Of a DNA stretch of 40,393 nt, positions 1-6,925 are shown in pieces. The notes under the pieces were generated by a model. That model worked only from the letters and a program-made list of their open reading frames with translations, did not search any database and had not been told where the DNA came from. The DNA is from an uncultured bacterium (GTDB lineage: Bacteria > Verrucomicrobiota > Kiritimatiellia > RFP12 > UBA1067): contig CACZAK010000015.1 of the NCBI GenBank assembly GCA_902779075.1, positions 1-40,393 on the forward strand, in the 5' to 3' direction. Numbering within the stretch: position 1 is the stretch's first letter; every line of letters begins with the position of its first letter. The translations under genes were made by a program, and so were the position numbers.

Positions 1-1
1 C

Positions 2-1000
2 CTCCGCATGATCGGCTTCGACAAGGTGTTCGACACGAACTTCTCCGCCGACGTCACGATCATGGAGGAAGGCACGGAGTTCATCAAGCGCTTCACCGAA
101 GGTAAGGACCTGCCGCTTCTCACGAGCTGCTGCCCGGCGTGGACCGACTGGATGGAGAAGTACGCCCCCGACTTCACGGGCAACTTCTCGTCCGCCAAGT
201 CCCCGCAGCAGATGCTCTCCGCGCTCTGCAAGAGCTACTGGGCCGAGAAGAACGGCGTCGATCCCAAGAAGATCCACGTCACCTCGATCATGCCCTGCAC
301 GGCGAAGAAGTACGAGATCTCCCGCGACGAGAACATGAGCGCCACCGGCCAGCAGGATACGGACGTCGTGCTCACCACGCGCGAGCTCGCCCGCATGATC
401 AAGGCGGCCGGCATCGACTTCAACGACCTCCCCGAGGAGAAGGCCGACGACCTGCTCGGCGCCTACACGGGCGCGGGCACGATCTTCGGCGTGACGGGCG
501 GTGTGATGGAGGCGGCTCTCCGCACGGCGTACTGCCTGATCACCGGCGAGGCGCAGCCCCCGAGCATCGACTTCCAGGCGGTGCGTGGCATGGACGGCGT
601 CAAGACCGCGACGATCGACATCAAGGGCACGAAGGTGAACATCGCCGTCGCGCACCAGATGGGCAACGTCGAGAAGATCATCAACGAGATCCGCGAAGAC
701 CGCAAGAACGGCGTCAAGCCGCGCTACGACTTCATCGAGGTCATGGCGTGCCGCGGCGGCTGCATCGGTGGCGGCGGACAGCCCTGCCTGGCGACGGACG
801 AGGTCCGCGCGCAGCGTACGGCCGGCATCTACACGGACGACGAGAAGGCGACGCTCCGCATGAGCCACCTCAACCCCGAGGTCACGGCCCTCTACAAGGA
901 CTACCTCGACGGCAAGACCGGCGCGCAGGGCGGCGAGAAGGCTCACCACCTCCTCCACACGAAGTACCACAAGCGCGACGTCTACCACTTCGAGGCGTAA
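2..1000 (+). CDS. hydA: [FeFe]-hydrogenase catalytic subunit, 5' truncated by window edge
   Basis: This is the C-terminal 332 residues of an iron-only hydrogenase, which makes or oxidises H2 at the H-cluster. All three H-cluster signatures are visible: TSCCPAW (nt 122-142), MPCTAKK (from nt 290) and EVMACRGGC followed by GGGGQP (from nt 737). Their cysteines hold the [4Fe-4S] part and bridge to the 2Fe subcluster. The reading frame is open to the left edge, so the N-terminal ferredoxin-like domains lie outside the window. The tail after the L3 motif is short and ends HFEA. The hydC/hydB-like genes that start 1.2 kb downstream suggest a multimeric bifurcating enzyme. A strong terminator and a phosphoesterase gene separate them, so hydA probably ends its own transcript. 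The family call is very secure; the complex membership is inferred. Confidence 0.96.
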   Translation, partial: LRMIGFDKVFDTNFSADVTIMEEGTEFIKRFTEGKDLPLLTSCCPAWTDWMEKYAPDFTGNFSSAKSPQQMLSALCKSYWAEKNGVDPKKIHVTSIMPCTAKKYEISRDENMSATGQQDTDVVLTTRELARMIKAAGIDFNDLPEEKADDLLGAYTGAGTIFGVTGGVMEAALRTAYCLITGEAQPPSIDFQAVRGMDGVKTATIDIKGTKVNIAVAHQMGNVEKIINEIREDRKNGVKPRYDFIEVMACRGGCIGGGGQPCLATDEVRAQRTAGIYTDDEKATLRMSHLNPEVTALYKDYLDGKTGAQGGEKAHHLLHTKYHKRDVYHFEA

Positions 1001-1024
1001 AGCCATCAAGAAAGGCACGCAAAG

Positions 1025-1059
1025 CAAGAGCCCTGCCACTTCGGCGGGGCTCTTGTTTT
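1025..1059 (+). terminator. Rho-independent terminator after hydA
   Basis: A 13-bp stem (CAAGAGCCCTGCC paired with GGCGGGGCTCTTG, one G-U pair) closes a 5-nt loop and is followed by TTTT. It lies 25 nt after the hydA stop codon. Confidence 0.88.
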
Positions 1060-1101
1060 ACGGAGAAGTTTTAGGTGAGATCCACTTTGCAGAAAGGAAA
1101 A

Positions 1102-2136
1102 ATGAAAATGAACCGTAGAGAATTCCTGTCGGCCGCCGCGCTTGCCGCGCCGGCCGTGTTCGCCGGAGCGGGGAAGGGAGTGTCCGCCAGGCCGCTCAAA
1201 GTCTGCATCTTCTCAGACCTGCATTACCATCCAGGAGTGTGGACGAACACCGAAAACACTTCCTTTCTCGAGAAGATCATGGCGCGGGCCGAACGTGCGC
1301 GGTGTGACATGATGATCCACTGCGGCGATTTGCTGCATGGGGTCCGCACGCCGGAGCAGAAGGCGTTTCTCAAACTCTACAACGACTTCAAGATACCGGG
1401 TTACCATTGTCTAGGCAACCACGACCAGGACGGCAATCCGTACCAGGAGACGTGCGAGGCGTACCGGATGCCCGACGGACACTACTCCTTCGACAAGGGC
1501 GGCTTCCGCTTCGTGATTGCGGATCCCAACTACTTCTGCAACGAGCCGGGCAAGTTCATCCACCACGGGCGAGGCAACTACTTCAAGCGCGTGGAGGGTT
1601 CGACGATCAACTGGATACCGCCGGAGCAGCTGGAATGGCTGCGCGCCACGATCGTCGGATCGCCCTATCCCTGCATCGTGCTCTCGCACCAGAGCTTCGA
1701 GCGCGGACACGGCGCGCCGGTCATGAACAAGAAGGATGTCCAGGCGATCTTCAACGAGGCCAACGCAAAGAAACCCGGTACGGTGCGTCTCGTCATGAAC
1801 GGACACCTCCACATCGACCACCTCCGCGTCCTAGACAACATCCTCTACTGGGACGTCAACAGCGCGAACTACCAGTACTACGCTAAAAGACACGATAAAT
1901 ACCCCGAAGAGTACATGAAGACGCACCGTCGCGCAAATCACAACCTCGGTTGGAAAGAGCCCCTTTCGGCAATTCTCACCCTGTGGCCGGACGGGCGCAT
2001 CAAAATCGACGGGTCGAAGTCGGAATACCTCTTCGGCGTGTCGCCTACCGACGCGGGATACCCCGATTGTGACCAAGACGGTCGCGAGACGCATCCGATG
2101 ATCCAATCCGCCGACATAACCTTCAACTATGCCTAA
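1102..2136 (+). CDS. Tat-exported calcineurin-like metallophosphoesterase
   Basis: A 344-aa two-metal phosphoesterase. The family motifs appear in order: D-x-H (SDLHYH), GD (CGDLLHG), GNHD (LGNHDQDG), a mid-protein LSHQ and the closing GHLH. The N terminus reads MKMNRREFLSAAALA and then a hydrophobic alanine-rich stretch, which is a twin-arginine signal. The folded metalloenzyme is therefore expected outside the inner membrane. An ATG at 1102 preceded by AGAAAGG is taken as start; the ATG at 1108 has even better spacing, and a GTG at 1075 would put a useless extension before the signal. It stands alone between the hydA terminator and the promoter of the next operon. The substrate cannot be told; purple-acid-phosphatase-like or nucleotide phosphodiesterase activity are both possible. 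Confidence 0.88.
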   Translation: MKMNRREFLSAAALAAPAVFAGAGKGVSARPLKVCIFSDLHYHPGVWTNTENTSFLEKIMARAERARCDMMIHCGDLLHGVRTPEQKAFLKLYNDFKIPGYHCLGNHDQDGNPYQETCEAYRMPDGHYSFDKGGFRFVIADPNYFCNEPGKFIHHGRGNYFKRVEGSTINWIPPEQLEWLRATIVGSPYPCIVLSHQSFERGHGAPVMNKKDVQAIFNEANAKKPGTVRLVMNGHLHIDHLRVLDNILYWDVNSANYQYYAKRHDKYPEEYMKTHRRANHNLGWKEPLSAILTLWPDGRIKIDGSKSEYLFGVSPTDAGYPDCDQDGRETHPMIQSADITFNYA

Positions 2137-2181
2137 ATTCCCAAATTCTCCATTTCGCGCTTCCATTGAGGCGGGGTGATT

Positions 2182-2190
2182 TGGTATAAT
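2182..2190 (+). promoter_or_regulatory. Extended -10 promoter for the hydC/hydB operon
   Basis: TGGTATAAT is a perfect extended -10 element (TG-n-TATAAT), 70 nt before the hydC start. No good -35 is seen at 17 nt, as expected for an extended -10 promoter. The same TTTGGTATAAT string recurs at 23138-23148. Confidence 0.6.
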
Positions 2191-2203
2191 TAACGCTTAA
2201 TTT

Positions 2204-2239
2204 CCAAGGGCAAATCGCAAAAGCCGATGTTTCCCTTGG
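2204..2239 (+). promoter_or_regulatory. Leader hairpin in the hydC 5' UTR
   Basis: CCAAGGG (2204-2210) pairs perfectly with CCCTTGG (2233-2239). An inner AAA/TTT extends the stem past a one-base bulge. It lies between the inferred transcription start (about 2197) and the ribosome site (GGAG at 2248-2251). TAATTTT follows it, so it could act as a weak attenuator or as an mRNA stabiliser. No known riboswitch class was recognised. Confidence 0.35.
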
Positions 2240-2259
2240 GTAATTTTGGAGAAAAAATC

Positions 2260-2745
2260 ATGTGCGACTGTTGCGAGAAGAGCGATCTGTCGAAGCTAAC
2301 GCCTGTCTTTGAGGCGTTCGCCGGGGACGATCACGCCCTCATATCAATCCTGCAGAAGGCGCAGGAAATCTATGGCTACCTGCCGACTGACGTGCTGTAC
2401 GCCATCGCCGAGAAGACGGGGAACAGTCCCGCCAAGGTGATGGGCGTCGCCACGTTCTACACGCAGTTCCGCCTCAAGCCCGTCGGCAAGAACCTCATCC
2501 TGCTCTGCAAGGGGACGGCCTGCCACGTGAACGGCGCGGACTCCATCGAGAAGGCGCTCGTGGAGGAGCTGGGCGTGGGCGACGGGGAGACGACCGACGA
2601 CGGCATCTTCTCCATCAAGACGGTCGCGTGTCTCGGCTGCTGCTCGCTCTCGCCCGTGATGATGATCAACGAGGATACCTACGGTTCCCTTACGCCCGCC
2701 AAGGCGAAGGAGATCGTGCGCAAGATTCGGGAGGCGTCGAAATGA
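2260..2745 (+). CDS. hydC: NuoE-type [2Fe-2S] subunit (HydC/HndA-like) of NAD(P)-linked hydrogenase
   Basis: A 161-aa thioredoxin-fold iron-sulfur protein of the NuoE/24-kDa family. An N-terminal helical bundle (AQEIYGYLP, ATFYTQF) is followed by the four cluster cysteines in the usual C-x4-C and C-x3-C pairs (CKGTAC and CLGCC). ATG 2260 is chosen because GGAG lies 8 nt before it; an upstream in-frame ATG at 2227 lacks a ribosome site and falls in the leader hairpin. The stop overlaps the next start as ATGA, so the two genes are translationally coupled. With a hydrogenase gene just upstream and no other NDH-1 genes, this is more likely HydC of an electron-bifurcating hydrogenase than a complex I subunit. 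That role is inferred from context. Confidence 0.9.
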   Translation: MCDCCEKSDLSKLTPVFEAFAGDDHALISILQKAQEIYGYLPTDVLYAIAEKTGNSPAKVMGVATFYTQFRLKPVGKNLILLCKGTACHVNGADSIEKALVEELGVGDGETTDDGIFSIKTVACLGCCSLSPVMMINEDTYGSLTPAKAKEIVRKIREASK

Positions 2746-4544
2746 AGCTCGTATTCGGAGAAGGAAGCTGCGGCATCGCCGCCGGCGCGCGCAAGGTCCG
2801 CGCGGCCGTGGAGAAGCTGAACGCGGAAGGTGCCGTCGAGATCGGCATCACCGGTTGCATCGGCATGTGCTATCTGGAGCCGATCGTGGACGTTTATGGG
2901 GATCCGGATAACCCGGAATCTCCGGAATCTCCGGAATTTCCGGATTCTCCGGGGAACGGGAAACCGTTGCTGGCGAGGCTCGTGCGCGTACAGGAAAAAG
3001 ATGCCGAGCGAATCTACAAAGCCGCCGCTTCTGGCGATCTTTCAAGCGTCAAGGATCTGGAGATCTCCGCGGACGACAAGGAGTTCCTGGAGAAGCAGAC
3101 GCGCATCGCGCTGCGGCACTGCGGCCTGATCGATCCGGAAGACATCGCGGCCTACGAGGCGGTGGATGGCTACAAGGCGATCCGCAAGGTCCTTGCGATG
3201 ACGCCGGAGCAGGTAATCGAGGAGATCAAGATTTCCGGTCTCGCCGGACGCGGCGGCGCGGGCTTCCCCACGTGGTTCAAGTGGAACGCCGCGCGCAACG
3301 CGAAGGGCGAGCAGAAGTACCTCATCTGCAACGCCGACGAAGGCGACCCCGGCGCATTCATGGACCGCGCGGTGATCGAGAGCGACCCGCACTCCCTCAT
3401 CGAGGGCATGTTGATTGCGGCCTACGCGATCGGCGCGACGAAGGCGTTCGTCTACGTGCGTGCCGAGTACCCGCTCGCGATCGTGCGTCTTGAAAAGGCG
3501 CTCGCGGCCGCGAAGAAGGCTGGCCTCCTCGGCGAGAATATCCTCGGCAGCGGCTTCTCCTGCGACATCCGCATCAAGGCGGGCGCGGGCGCGTTCGTGT
3601 GCGGCGAGGAGACGGCGCTCATCGAGTCGCTCGAGGGCAACCGCGGCATGCCGCGTCTGAAGCCGCCGTTCCCGGCGGAGAAGGGCTACACGCAGGCCCC
3701 CTCGAACATCAACAACGTAGAGACGTTCGCGAACGTCGCGTGGATCATCCTCAACGGCGGCGCGGCGTTCGCGGCGATGGGCACCGAGACGAGCAAGGGC
3801 ACCAAGGTGTTCGCGCTCACCGGCAAGATCAAGCGCGGCGGCCTCGTGGAGATTCCGATGGGCCTCACGCTCCGCGACGTGATCTTCGGCATCGGCGGCG
3901 GCATCCGCGACGGCGGCACGTTCAAGGCCGTGCAGATGGGCGGACCCTCCGGCGGCTGCATCCCCGAGCACCTGCTCGACACGAAGATCGACTACAAGGC
4001 GCTTGGCGCGACGGGCGCGATCATGGGCTCCGGCGGCATGGTGGTGATGGACTCCCACACGTGCATGGTGAACATGGCGCGGTTCTTCCTCGACTTCACC
4101 GCGAAGGAGAGCTGCGGCAAGTGCGTCCACTGCCGCATCGGCACGAAGCGCATGCACGAAATCCTCACGCGCATCACCGAAGGCAAGGGCAAGGAGGGCG
4201 ACGTGGAGCTGCTGCAGGAACTCTGCAACGGCATCAAGGCGGGCGCGCTCTGCGGCCTGGGCCAGACGGCCCCGAACCCGGTCCTCACCACGATTCGCTA
4301 CTTCCGCGACGAGTATGACGCGCACATCCGCGACGCGCGCTGTCCCGCGCACGAGTGCGCGGCGCTGAAGAAATTCTCGATTGATCCGGCGAAGTGCAAG
4401 GGCTGCACGATGTGCGCAAAGAAGTGTCCTGTGGGCGCGATTTCCGGCACGGTGAAGCAGCCGCACACGATCGATCAGTCGAAGTGCATCAAGTGCGGCC
4501 AGTGCGTGGCCACCTGCAAGTTCGGCGCGGTGGTTATTGGGTGA
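2742..4544 (+). CDS. hydB: NuoF-type FMN/NADH-binding subunit (HydB/HndC-like)
   Basis: A 600-aa diaphorase subunit that takes electrons to or from NAD(H). Order: an N-terminal thioredoxin-like [2Fe-2S] domain (GCIGMCYLEP), the FMN/NADH fold with GRGGAGFPT and GAGAFVCGEETAL, the [4Fe-4S] motif ESCGKCVHCRIGT, and a C-terminal 2x[4Fe-4S] ferredoxin (CKGCTMCAKKCP, CIKCGQCVATCK). This fused layout is typical of HydB/HndC and absent from plain NuoF. GGGAGG lies 7 nt before the ATG, which overlaps the hydC stop by 4 nt. Oddity: a proline/glutamate-rich insert encoded by TCCGGA repeats (2903-2947) sits in the loop just after the N-terminal cluster motif. The electron acceptor could be NAD or NADP; the sequence alone does not decide. 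Confidence 0.94.
   Translation: MKLVFGEGSCGIAAGARKVRAAVEKLNAEGAVEIGITGCIGMCYLEPIVDVYGDPDNPESPESPEFPDSPGNGKPLLARLVRVQEKDAERIYKAAASGDLSSVKDLEISADDKEFLEKQTRIALRHCGLIDPEDIAAYEAVDGYKAIRKVLAMTPEQVIEEIKISGLAGRGGAGFPTWFKWNAARNAKGEQKYLICNADEGDPGAFMDRAVIESDPHSLIEGMLIAAYAIGATKAFVYVRAEYPLAIVRLEKALAAAKKAGLLGENILGSGFSCDIRIKAGAGAFVCGEETALIESLEGNRGMPRLKPPFPAEKGYTQAPSNINNVETFANVAWIILNGGAAFAAMGTETSKGTKVFALTGKIKRGGLVEIPMGLTLRDVIFGIGGGIRDGGTFKAVQMGGPSGGCIPEHLLDTKIDYKALGATGAIMGSGGMVVMDSHTCMVNMARFFLDFTAKESCGKCVHCRIGTKRMHEILTRITEGKGKEGDVELLQELCNGIKAGALCGLGQTAPNPVLTTIRYFRDEYDAHIRDARCPAHECAALKKFSIDPAKCKGCTMCAKKCPVGAISGTVKQPHTIDQSKCIKCGQCVATCKFGAVVIG
2903..2947 (+). repeat. In-frame 9-nt TCCGGA repeat array inside hydB
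   Basis: Five 9-nt units of the form (T/C)CCGGAtNN / CCGGAATC, plus a degenerate sixth, encode P-(E/D)-(S/N/F) triplets. The array lies in a surface loop of the thioredoxin-like domain between VDVYG and the next strand. The same family, in the same codon phase, occurs in uvrC at 8421-8501. Confidence 0.85.
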
Positions 4545-4551
4545 CAACAAC

Positions 4552-4572
4552 CGGGGGAGTCCAGCCCCCCCG
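4552..4572 (+). other. GC hairpin between hydB and the flavoprotein gene
   Basis: CGGGGG and CCCCCCG flank a 7-nt spacer in the 52-nt intercistronic gap, with no T-run after it. It could stabilise or process the mRNA inside the operon. Confidence 0.3.
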
Positions 4573-4596
4573 AACCCCTACAAGAAGGAATTGCTT

Positions 4597-6633
4597 ATGG
4601 AAAGCGAACTGATAACTCTTGAAATCGACGGCCAGTCCGTCAGCGTGCCGGCCGGCACCACGATCCTCGAGGCGGCGAAGACGGCCGGGATCGACATCCC
4701 GAACCTGTGCTACCTGAAGGAGCTTGGCCCCTATGGTGCCTGCGGCGTGTGCGTGGTGGAGGTGGAGAACTGCCCGAAGATGCTCCGCGCGTGCTCCGCG
4801 AAGGTCACGCCCGGCATGGTGGTGCACACGAAGAGCGAGAAGGCCCTTGCCACGCGCAAGCTCGCGCTTGAGCTCCTGATGGGCGACCACGACGGCGACT
4901 GCCAGGGTCCTTGCAAGCTCAACTGCCCGGCCCACACGGACTGCCAGAAGTACGTGAAGGAAATCGCGGAGGGACGCTTTGCAGACGCCGTCGCGACGGT
5001 GAAGGAGACGTTCCCGCTGCCGGCCGCCATCGGCCGCGTTTGCCCGCACCCGTGCGAAAAGGCGTGCCGCCGCAACCTCGTGGAGCAGCCGATCTCCATT
5101 GCACAGCTCAAGTACTTCGCCGCCGACCAGGTGCGCAAGGACGGCAACGAGCATCCGATCAAGGTCGCCGCGCCGACGGGCAAGAAGGTGGGTATCATCG
5201 GCGGTGGCCCCGCCGGACTCACCGCCGCGTTCAAGCTCGCGCAGTGGGGACACGACGTCACGGTCTATGACCAGATGCCCGAGATGGGCGGCATGCTCCG
5301 CTACGGCATTCCCGAGTACCGCCTCCCCAAGGCGATCCTCAAGGCCGAGACCGACGCCATCGCGGCGCTGGGCGTGCAGTTCATCAACAACTTCAAGATC
5401 GGACGCGATGCGGACTTCGCGAAGCTCCGTTCGTGGTTCGACGCGGTGATCGTGGCGAACGGCGCGTGGAAATCGACGGCGATGCGCGTCAAGGGCGAGG
5501 AGCTCCAGGGCGTGTGGGGCGGCATCGACTTCCTGCGCGCGGTCGTCACCGGCGAGAAGCCGGACATCGGCGAGCGCGTGGCGATCGTCGGCGGCGGCAA
5601 CACCGCCATGGACGCCTGCCGCACGGCGGTGCGCGTGGGCGCGAAGGAAGTGTTCGTGGTCTACCGCCGCACCCGCAAGGAGATGCCGGCGGAGGACATC
5701 GAGATCACGGAGGCCGAGGAGGAAGGCGTCAAGTTCAAGTTCCTCTATGCCCCCGACGAAATCCTCGGCAAGGACGGTAAGGTGTGCGGCATGCGCCTTC
5801 AGGTGATGGAGCTCGGCGAGCCCGACGAGCGCGGACGCCGCAAGCCCGTGCCGGTTCCCGGCAAGTTCGAGGAGATCGCGCTTGACAGCGTGATCGCCGC
5901 CATCGGCCAGCGCAACGACCCCGAGGGGTTTGCGGACCTGCCGCAGACGCCCAAGGGCACGATTGCCGCCGACGAGGGCAACTTCGCCACGACCCTTCCC
6001 GGCGTGTTCGCCTGCGGCGACACGGTGAACAAGGGCGCGGGCATCGCGATCGGCGCAATCGCGCAGGCCAACGAGGCCGCGCTCGCCGTGAACGCCTACC
6101 TGCGCGGCGGCGAGTACAAGCCGATTAAGCCGATCCTCTCCGAGCGCAACCTCACCGAGAAGGATTTCGCGGACCGTCCGCGCATCGCGCGCGCCGTGAT
6201 GCCGCAGCGTCCGGCCGAAGAGCGCAAGCACGACTTCAAGGAGGTCAACCTCGGCCTCTCCGTCGAAGCGGCGCAGGCGGAAGCGAAGCGCTGCCTGGAG
6301 TGCGGTTGCCACGACTTCGAGGACTGCAAGCTCATCCGCTACGCGAACCTCGTGCAGGCGGATACGCAGCGTCTCCGCGGCGACTTCCATCCCGGCTTCA
6401 CGGAGCAGAAGCTCGTCACGATCGAGCGCAACCAGCGCAAGTGCATCCTCTGCAACCTCTGCGTGCGCGTGTGCGCCGAGCAGGCGAAGCAGGGTCTGCT
6501 GGGCCTCGTCGGACGCGGCTTCAAGACCGTCATCAAGCCCGAGTTCAAGGATCCGGCGTGCACCGGCGTTTGCAAGGACTGCCGCCTCTGCGCGGAGAAC
6601 TGTCCCACTGGCGCGCTCAAGATCATTGGGTAG
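4597..6633 (+). CDS. GltD/NfnB/SfrB-like FAD oxidoreductase with N-terminal [2Fe-2S] and C-terminal [4Fe-4S] domains
   Basis: A 678-aa redox protein joining three parts. Residues 1 to about 85 form a NuoG-like [2Fe-2S] ferredoxin (GACGVCVVEV). The middle is a GltD-type module: a cysteine-rich linker (CQGPCKLNCP, GRVCPHPCEKACRR), an FAD Rossmann motif GIIGGGPAG, an NADPH Rossmann motif AIVGGGNTA, and the closing CGDTVNKG. The C terminus carries two [4Fe-4S] motifs (CILCNLCVRVC, CKDCRLCAENCP). AAGGA lies 7 nt before ATG 4597. It follows hydB in the operon, so it probably gives the hydrogenase a second pyridine-nucleotide site, passing electrons between NADPH and the hydrogenase or ferredoxin. 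A glutamate synthase role is unlikely because no gltB is present. The precise reaction is inferred. Confidence 0.85.
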   Translation: MESELITLEIDGQSVSVPAGTTILEAAKTAGIDIPNLCYLKELGPYGACGVCVVEVENCPKMLRACSAKVTPGMVVHTKSEKALATRKLALELLMGDHDGDCQGPCKLNCPAHTDCQKYVKEIAEGRFADAVATVKETFPLPAAIGRVCPHPCEKACRRNLVEQPISIAQLKYFAADQVRKDGNEHPIKVAAPTGKKVGIIGGGPAGLTAAFKLAQWGHDVTVYDQMPEMGGMLRYGIPEYRLPKAILKAETDAIAALGVQFINNFKIGRDADFAKLRSWFDAVIVANGAWKSTAMRVKGEELQGVWGGIDFLRAVVTGEKPDIGERVAIVGGGNTAMDACRTAVRVGAKEVFVVYRRTRKEMPAEDIEITEAEEEGVKFKFLYAPDEILGKDGKVCGMRLQVMELGEPDERGRRKPVPVPGKFEEIALDSVIAAIGQRNDPEGFADLPQTPKGTIAADEGNFATTLPGVFACGDTVNKGAGIAIGAIAQANEAALAVNAYLRGGEYKPIKPILSERNLTEKDFADRPRIARAVMPQRPAEERKHDFKEVNLGLSVEAAQAEAKRCLECGCHDFEDCKLIRYANLVQADTQRLRGDFHPGFTEQKLVTIERNQRKCILCNLCVRVCAEQAKQGLLGLVGRGFKTVIKPEFKDPACTGVCKDCRLCAENCPTGALKIIG

Positions 6634-6650
6634 CCGACTGCACACGAGGC

Positions 6651-6679
6651 TTGACTTGTGCATCAAAATTAGATAAACT
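6651..6679 (+). promoter_or_regulatory. Sigma-70-type promoter for tatA-uvrC
   Basis: TTGACT (6651-6656), a 17-nt spacer and TAAACT (6674-6679) lie 28 nt before the tatA start. A ribosome site AAAGGA follows at 6694-6699. Confidence 0.75.
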
Positions 6680-6706
6680 GAAAATCAAAAACGAAAGGAT
6701 AAAAAG

Positions 6707-6925
6707 ATGGCCTGGGGTCCATGGCAGATTTTGCTGGTTATAGTTGTGCTGGTGCTCGTGTTCGGAAGCAAGAAGCTCCCGGAGCTTGCGCGTGCGCTGG
6801 GCAAGGCTAAAGGCGAGTTCAAGAAGGGTACGGCGGAAGGCGAGGCCCTGCTCAAGGAAGAAGAGGCGAAGGCCAAGGCGCTTGAGCAGCAGAAGGAAGC
6901 CGAGAAAGCCCAAACCAACGCGTGA
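6707..6925 (+). CDS. tatA: Sec-independent translocase subunit TatA/TatE
   Basis: A 72-aa protein with the TatA plan: a short N-terminal membrane helix (WQILLVIVVLVLVF), the hinge FGSKKLPELAR, an amphipathic helix (ALGKAKGEFKKG) and a charged Lys/Glu tail. TatA multimers form the protein-conducting element for folded proteins with RR signals, such as the phosphoesterase at 1102. AAAGGA lies 7 nt upstream of ATG 6707. No tatB or tatC is nearby, so they must be elsewhere. The stop overlaps the uvrC start. Confidence 0.93.
   Translation: MAWGPWQILLVIVVLVLVFGSKKLPELARALGKAKGEFKKGTAEGEALLKEEEAKAKALEQQKEAEKAQTNA

Noticed and set aside
3042..4550. A 502-codon minus-strand frame opposite hydB
   Set aside because: Same explanation: composition-driven antisense frame, no domain, no ribosome site.
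4534..6666. A 710-codon open frame on the minus strand opposite the flavoprotein gene
   Set aside because: The plus-strand frame has complete cofactor motifs. The minus frame is rich in Arg, Ala, Leu and His without any motif, the usual mirror of GC-rich coding DNA.
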